DNA from: Otis tarda
Lineage: Eukaryota > Chordata > Aves > Otidiformes > Otididae
Direction of reading: 5' to 3'
NCBI GenBank assembly: GCA_026413225.1
Contig: CM048552.1
Span: 51,227,001 to 51,291,000, forward strand
DNA length: 64,000 nt
The notes below the pieces were generated by a model. The model did no database searches and had not been told where the DNA came from. It saw only the letters and a list, made by a program, of their open reading frames with translations. Both the position numbers and the translations under genes were made by a program. Shown here piece after piece: positions 57,214-64,000 of this stretch. Numbering within the stretch: the first letter of the stretch is position 1; each line of letters opens with the position of its first letter.

Positions 57214-59855
57214 GAGAATTTTAATTTCAAGTGGATTGTTACTTTACCTGCATACCTTCTAAGTAATAAAGCTGCAATTATTTGGACTAGAGCTCAGCTG
57301 AAGTAGATAGATCTATACCAGGGGAGGATTTGTTCTTCGGGTCTCCTGTTCTGTATTCATTAGAACAATTGGGAAACTGTCGTTTCCATAATATGATGCA
57401 CTAGTTGTTTTGAGAGCTTATTCCCAAACAATGTGCTAATTGGCACTGAAATAGTGCAGTGCTTCTTGTGTCCCCTTGTGATTTGGAGTTACGGATGATC
57501 ATATTTATTAGTGGCTTCAGAAATTAAACCGTTCATGCGTGTTTTAACTGTGCTTCGGTAAGGACTGAGTGGATAAATGCACCACATTTTGAAACACAGA
57601 GTTCAGAGAGATCGTTCTATGTTACAAGATCTCTGGGCAACTTAGACTTGCAGGGGAGCTTTCCTTGCAGGCTCTTGTACTCAAGTTTTTGGAGCACGAA
57701 GATTAGGTTGCAAAGATGTGATAGAAGGTACAATATATATCCTAGTCTAATTTTGCAGTAAACTAAAAAAAAAAAATTAGCAACTTCTAATTGAAAAGCA
57801 AAGTAGATACTTAGAAAGAGGAGTGCAGCATTTAAACAGATGCCTGGAACTTATGAACTGAGTTGCATTTCACATAGTTTTCCTGCATGTTCTGTTGCCA
57901 GGATGCTATGCTTTTATATTGACACTGCTTAACTACATTGTTGAATTTTGGAAGAGAAGCTGGAAAGAGTTTGGACTTTTTATAGCTTAGTAAAGGAGAG
58001 TGAGCACTTCAACAGTTTGGAATTTAGATTGAAAATTTTAACTGGATGTTCCTGAGAAGCTCATCAGGGAGAGAAAATTGATTAAGACCTTCCCCCTTCC
58101 TCTCCTGCCCCCCCATTTAGGTTTCTGAAACAACTTGATTAGATGAACTACTCTGTTCTTAACTTTTCAGATTTGCTCAGACTGTCTCCAGAGTAAGGAA
58201 GATGATATTGCGCTGGGTTTCATGTGGTCCACGTCAGTGATTTTCACGACTGTGAGAATGGGGGATGTGTTTTGTTTTCGAATTAAAGGTTATGTTTTGG
58301 TGAGGTCCCACACTCAAGGAGCGATTTCACCAGCAATTTCTACAGTGAACGAAAGCCTAATGTGTGGTTGTGTGCCAAGACTGAAGGTTGCGTTCCTGCT
58401 GCTGAAACTCTCCTGCCTCGGGACTCATGTCATCGCTGGGCTGACTCTAACATGAGGGTCATTGAAAGCATAAAACTGTTGGGTAATTAGATGTTTTACT
58501 GATGAATATTGACTCAATTATGTAATTTAACTATAATATCTGCAAATGGGAGTGAAGTGCAGAGTGAAAGAGGCATCGTAGGCCTGTATCTGTGAAACAT
58601 GAATTAATTCGAATGATATAGAGAACATTGGAGACTTCTGCAGTATTTTGCTGAGTGTTATATGTGCCTCATTTTAATTGCTTGATGCTATTCTGCCAAG
58701 CTGCATGAAATTAAATAAAAGGAAGCTTAAAATGGAACAAACAGGAACTGAAACAATAAGGTGAGTAAGATGCCTCTGGAGAGAATGGCGAGGGATTTGC
58801 AGTAATGTTTGAGATGTTATTAGATGTGAGAGTCCCCTCCGTGTGCTCCAGAAGCCTTGTTTTTCTCACACCCATATAAAACTGCATCATGGAGAGGAGT
58901 GAAGGTGGGAAAGGCTGTATGTGTGAGCAGCAGGGGCTGGAAGCACAGGCTTTCAGAGTGGGATGCAGAATGAGTGTTCTGTTGTATATCTTCCTTCCTG
59001 TGGTGACTTTGGGTTGGATGGGACATAACCACAACAAAAAAGAAACAATAATTTGTGAATATCTGAGCCAACAAAGTCTGGTTTCCTACAGTATTGCTCT
59101 CCCTTGAGCTGTCCACCCAAGTTGATATCCGTCATCCCCCACTCCCCAGTTGCCCTTATGCTTCAGTGCCTCTCATTTTCCTCCAGTTCCCCACCATTAC
59201 TTGCAGTCTTGCCGCACATCCCTGAAACCAGTGAGTGGTACTCCAGCTCTTCCCCCTTTTTGCAGTGGTGTAGATGGTTGAAACTCTGTCAGGCTCAGAA
59301 TGTATTAGAGAAGCACCAACTGTCAGACTGCATGGTGTTTTCAGCCATCCTTAGTCCAGGAGGAAGGGCATTTTTTTCTGACTTTGGTAGGCTGTGGGTA
59401 AATGCTTCATACTGTGCAAACATCACCAAGCAATAAAGACTTGTCTGAGTTCCCTGTTCCGTAAGGTGCAAGTGTTGCTATCATCCTTAGGGCTTCTTAA
59501 GCGGTTTCCTCTAGTGCTCCTTCACCTCTAGCCTTGCCAGCAGAAATGGAAACACTTGCATAGGCTAGTTATCGTCACACTTACTGTTACACTGCTAACT
59601 CTGTTTGAATGGGAGAAATTTGTCTCTTTATAAATGGAACTTTAGTATAAGCTGGGATTGCCTGCCTTGGCCCTTCTAAAACCTATGGGGTCTGCAGAGC
59701 CACGGTTTGGTCAAGGCAGTGTGTTCAGCATGCTGCCGTGATTTGGAGTACACAGAGAGAACCAGTTTGCTGGGTACCAGGCTGGCATATACTGTTTGTC
59801 AGTTTTCTGAACACAATTATATGTTAAACCTTATGTTTACATCTTAGTCAATGTG

Positions 59856-59896
59856 CCTCTTTTTTTTTTTTTTTTCTCCCCCCCCCCCCCCTCCCC
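59856..59896. repeat. Uninterrupted polypyrimidine tract (T-run then C-run)
   Basis: A T-run of about 16, then CTC and a C-run of about 14 with one T, gives 41 pyrimidines without a purine. Such homopurine-homopyrimidine tracts can form triplex (H-DNA) or, from the C-run strand, i-motif and G-quadruplex structures. Confidence 0.85.
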
Positions 59897-62800
59897 GCCA
59901 ATACAATGGAGTTAGCGTTTCTGCTGACTGCAGCTCCCACTGGAGCTGACTGAGCTAGTATTTCTGTTCTGTAAGCCTCCTGTTTGTGGTTTCCATAAAG
60001 TTGAAAGTAGTTCTTGGTGCTGATCATCGTTTTTTTTTTCTGCCCTAAAATTTCATCCCAGTTTCATCTGTACCAGATAACCCTTCTTGAGTTTATCTAG
60101 TCTTTTTCAAAATTAAAATGAGAGCTCTATCTGTGAAGTTTTCTTAATTCTAAATGGGCTCTGATATTTCTGCTAGAGTAAACATCTTTTGCTCTACATG
60201 TAGTCTACTTTCTGGAGCTTAATATGGAGCTGAAGGCATCAAAAACATTTGACTCATAGAACTGTAAGATGGGAATACTCTCTTTCTATAATGCCTGCAA
60301 GCTCCCTCCTGGTAAATTGTAGTAAACTCTTAAGCACTGGGATTGAAAGTTTTAATGCCAGCTGCCTTTTTGGTTTCTTGTGTCATCAAAATGTTTAGGG
60401 TTCTCTTTGAGAATCAATTTGTGGGGAAAAAACGTATTGTTTTATCACTTGCAGAAGCCCCTTCAACCACAGTGACATGGGCTTTGCAGGGCAGGTTTGG
60501 CAGAAGTCTGCATTTTTAGAGGAAAATGGTTCTTTTGATACTTCTGTGTAATTCTTGCCAAGTTTAGAAGTCTCTGAAAAATATGTGCCACTAATAAAAT
60601 TCTGAAAGCTTACCTGTCAGCTCTGAGCAGTTAAACAGTGGATGTCCCATCCTTGCTGAGCAAGCAAGAATGTTGCATCCCAGGGTTACTGGGGGCTCAA
60701 ACAGACCTTCCTAAGCTGCTCCCTACTGCTGCAAGCCGAGGCTGAATTGCATCCTGAAACAGAAAAGGGAGCTTCTGTTTCCAAAGCACCAGGTGACCAT
60801 CAGGTTTTCTAAATCCAGAAGAAATACAAGCCAGGCTGTGTCAGGAGGTAGGAAGAGGGAAGGAATGAGATGGCAGGGATTTGGGCATAGGCTCTGGTGA
60901 CTCAGGGTGGGAAAGGGAGGGAGGTTGCCTTGGAAGATAGGAGCTCGACTGGAAGATGCTGTGGCTGCTCAGAAATGTGTCTCTGAACCTCTTTTTAGGT
61001 CCTCAACCTTCATCCCCCTCTGATTTCTATAAGGAGCTGCACAAGCCTGGCAAAAGGATCTCTGTGAGAGCCTAAATTCTGTCTTTGGAGCAGAGGCTGA
61101 GTACCAGGTTTTGCACGTTGATTTCTGCCTCTGCATAACATGAGCACTGTCACTGCATTTGCACTTTGAGTTCTCTCATGCAGAGATAAGTGTCTGTTGG
61201 CACTGAGACGGAGAGAGTGTTTATACTTTTTGTCTGGTAAAATGTTCATGTGTACCTTATTTGAGCTCTGATTATATATATATTTACTCTGTTCTTGCAT
61301 TGTTTTGGGAAAACATGTTATTAGTAGACAGGCACCTGAGACATGATTCAAGTATGATGAAATTATCTAAAACAAGAATTGTCTTGAGGATTTTTTTTTT
61401 AATGCCTTCAAAGGGTTTTGATTCACGTTTTATGTGATTGAGTTTGTAGTGTGGGTTTTACCAGTTCCTTACAGGAGGCAGCAAATACAAACAATGTGAT
61501 CTAAAAGCTCAGCCAGTCTAAACTCCAGCTGAACTGCCATGTCAGATACCAGTTTCACCGATGGCGCTTGTGAATCCTGCTGACTTGTTAAGCTCCACTG
61601 CTTTATCAACTGCTGCATCATTTCTAAGTATGTTTGGTAAAGCCTTGAGGCTTCTGTCAGGAACCATATGTATACTGAACAGGTCACAGTCACAATCCCA
61701 GAGGGTTTGACTTCTGAATTGGGAAAGGCACAGCAGATAAGTGACACATATGAGTGGAGAGAAAAGAAGAGGCGAGAATGGGATGGCATGGTCGGATGTG
61801 GCTTGGTTTGGTATTGAAGTTGGTGGGCAGGGTCACCTGTCACCAGGTTCAGTCTCTCCTAACATGGCCAGGCATGCTATATATTCTTCTACAGGTGAAG
61901 CTTCTCAGAAACAGCTTAGCTCCATCCCAGCATCACTCAAACAACTTCCCCTGGTTCCTCTTACTGCAAAGCTACTCTAGAACCAAACTCTTTAGCAGTC
62001 AAATCCCTGTAATTTTGAGTTTAAGTTTATTTGTGCCTATATTACAAATGCCCACGTATTCCTCTTTGTCCTCTGATTTGAAGGATTGTTCTTTCTCATC
62101 TTGGCTTAGACAAATTGCAGTGGTTTTTTACATGAAAAAGCAAGGCTTTTACCTCCTGAGCATCCTTTAGAGTAGAGTTGCTGCAAGCATGCCTCCATAG
62201 GTGCACCTGAAACACCTTTGAGCTCCCTAGCTGACAGACTGTGAGCAGCACGGTCATCACAGTGTAAAGGTCAGTGCCAGGTAACCAGGTTCATGCTCAA
62301 GAAGTTTCTTGGGTGGAATTTGCTGTTGGTGCTGTGCTGCCTGCTGCATCCAGGATTTTGAGGAGACTGAAGAATCCACATTCCTGACTTGGTTTTTCCA
62401 TGGTAGGCTGATGAGAAGAATCATTCCTGCTGTCTGTAATTAAAGCACTCCGTGTGCCTGGATGATGTTGCTGATGGCATCCTGTTGCTGCCTGTGTCAT
62501 ACAGTGTTTGGTTTTTGTCTGCTTGCATTTGTCAAATGGCTTTAAGAGGATCCCAACCTGCTGAAGAAAGGGGGAGGCTGCTTCTTTGTAGGGAGCTATG
62601 ATCATGTGCAGGCCGAGAAGCTTCTCTGTGAGCAGGGAAGGGTGTCTGTAGCTGAAGCAGAAAGAGACTGTAGAGGGGAGCATGGAGAGCAGCAGCCTTC
62701 AAGAGGACTCTGTACAGAGTTTGTTGGGTATAGTCCCTTCTTACTTCTGTTGTCTTCCTTATTAAATTTGAGTATTCTAAGGTTTCCTTCCTGATAGAAC

Positions 62801-64000
62801 CTAGCTTTCTTGAGCTTGAATACCTAAGTCTGCTACAGAAAACTTGTGGTCTTCTTTAGAAGGCTCAGTACAATGTGATTCACCTCAAAGCTCTGGCCAA
62901 CCTCAGGGCCCTTCTCCAAAACAGTTCTGAAAGCATCGTCAGTTGCATTTGCCTGTTCTCGTGATGACGCCATGCTGATAGTTTGTAATCGTCCTGCACT
63001 GCAGCAATTCTTACAGGCACTGCATCTTGTACTGTTAAACATTGTCTTTTGTTCTTTGTCACACTTTTCTTCCTTTCTGATGCGCAACTCCATGTCCTTG
63101 CAGACTAGTCTGAAGGAACTTCCTTAGTAAGGAGCTTTTTGCCTGGTACGTTCCACTTACTTATGTCTCCTTAAGTAGTTTATCAAATTTATGCATCTTA
63201 TACTTTTGCTGACTTTTTCCAGTTTAGCCTATGTAGTGCTTTGGCAAATGGTTTGTTAAAATCCAGATAGATTATATTCACAACTTTTTTGTGGGAATAA
63301 AATAGAAATTTGGACTAGTGTGACATGATCTGTCTTCTGTAATTCATTTGACTGCCTTTGTTTTCCATTCTTTCCTCAAGATTTGTGTGCTATCTGTAGA
63401 TGACTGATCTGCCTGTACTACCAAAATGACTTTTTTCCCCTCTATCTTTCCTCTCAAGTATAGGCACCATATTTGGTTTTCTTCAGTCATGTGGTACTCC
63501 CTCATTTGATGGATTTATTTAATATCCATGCTATCAGACTTGCAATTTCATGTACCAGTTCTTTCAGTGTTCTATGATTAAGATTGTTCTGCCACCCAGA
63601 CTTGACAGCAATAAACTCTTTGGATTTTGCTTCCATCTCTGTAATTTCTACCTCTGAGAACTCATTCTTATTAGCTGTCATGTGTCTGGTCCACTGTTCA
63701 GCATCAGTTTGTTTTTTCGAAAATGAGTGGAGACAGTAATTTGTTCTGCGAGCAATGCATACATTTCACCTGAGGTCTAACCTACTGAACTTAAGAACTT
63801 CATGCTTCTTTCATGTGTTGGGTAGTGGGGTTTCTTGGTGCTTTTTTGCTTTGTTTTTAATTAAAATGTGGCTAAAGGACTGTCTCATACTCTGTATTCT
63901 CTCTACAGTCTGTTTGGTTCATTTTCAGCAATAGTAACATGATCTGTGTGTCTCATGAACTCTGAGGACATAGGTGCTTGTGAGTTTTAGGACAGAAGAA

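Larger units (their letters stand above)
52341..64000. other. Right-hand non-coding region
   Basis: About 11.7 kb without a recognised coding exon or RNA gene. It contains a short sense CR1 tail just after the island, a (TA)n run, a 41-nt polypyrimidine tract and a 12-bp hairpin. If the second CpG island is a promoter, this would be an intron or introns of its transcript. Confidence 0.5.

Noticed and set aside
1..64000. tRNA, rRNA, known microRNA genes, CRISPR arrays, bacterial operons, endogenous retroviruses
   Set aside because: Looked for on both strands; nothing with the expected structure or sequence was recognised.

Overview
The window is vertebrate nuclear DNA, almost certainly from a bird. 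It has GT-AG split genes with conserved vertebrate proteins, two CpG islands, AT-rich introns, and interspersed repeats that are nearly all CR1 LINEs with the avian CR1 3' end (a short ATTCTATG-like tail). The introns are compact. There is no sign of prokaryotic or plasmid genes, CRISPR arrays or operons.

Left part (about 1-14450): the last seven coding exons that I can chain in frame of a large plus-strand gene. I call it CFAP54 (cilia and flagella associated protein 54, central-pair apparatus), mainly because it lies directly upstream of NEDD1 in the same orientation, as in human, and because of its C-terminal coiled-coil-like character. The stop codon is at 14360-14362 and an AATAAA at 14430. 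An antisense CR1 with a decayed reverse transcriptase lies in one intron. About 5 kb of AT-rich intergenic DNA follows.

Centre (about 19200-46400): the complete NEDD1 gene, a WD40 protein that targets the gamma-tubulin ring complex to centrosome and spindle. It starts in a CpG-island promoter with two CCAAT boxes. Fourteen coding exons join in frame from ATG 20839 to TGA 44173-44175, giving 665 residues (the human protein is about 660). Four CR1 fragments sit in its introns. One of them ends about 65 bp upstream of coding exon 11, whose 5' end carries a diverged 27-nt in-frame repeat that adds nine residues.

Right part (about 46400-64000): no protein gene recognised. A second CpG island (about 51260-52340) ends in a near-perfect splice donor on the plus strand and probably drives an unidentified, perhaps non-coding, transcript running to the right. 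By human gene order (CFAP54, NEDD1, RMST) the lncRNA RMST is a candidate, but no exon is proven here. The rest is non-coding DNA with microsatellites, a long polypyrimidine tract and a few hairpins.

I found no previously undescribed multi-gene system. The most interesting points are the NEDD1 exon 11 acceptor duplication next to a CR1, the orphan CpG-island promoter, two perfect intronic hairpins, and a possible recursive splice site in the largest NEDD1 intron.
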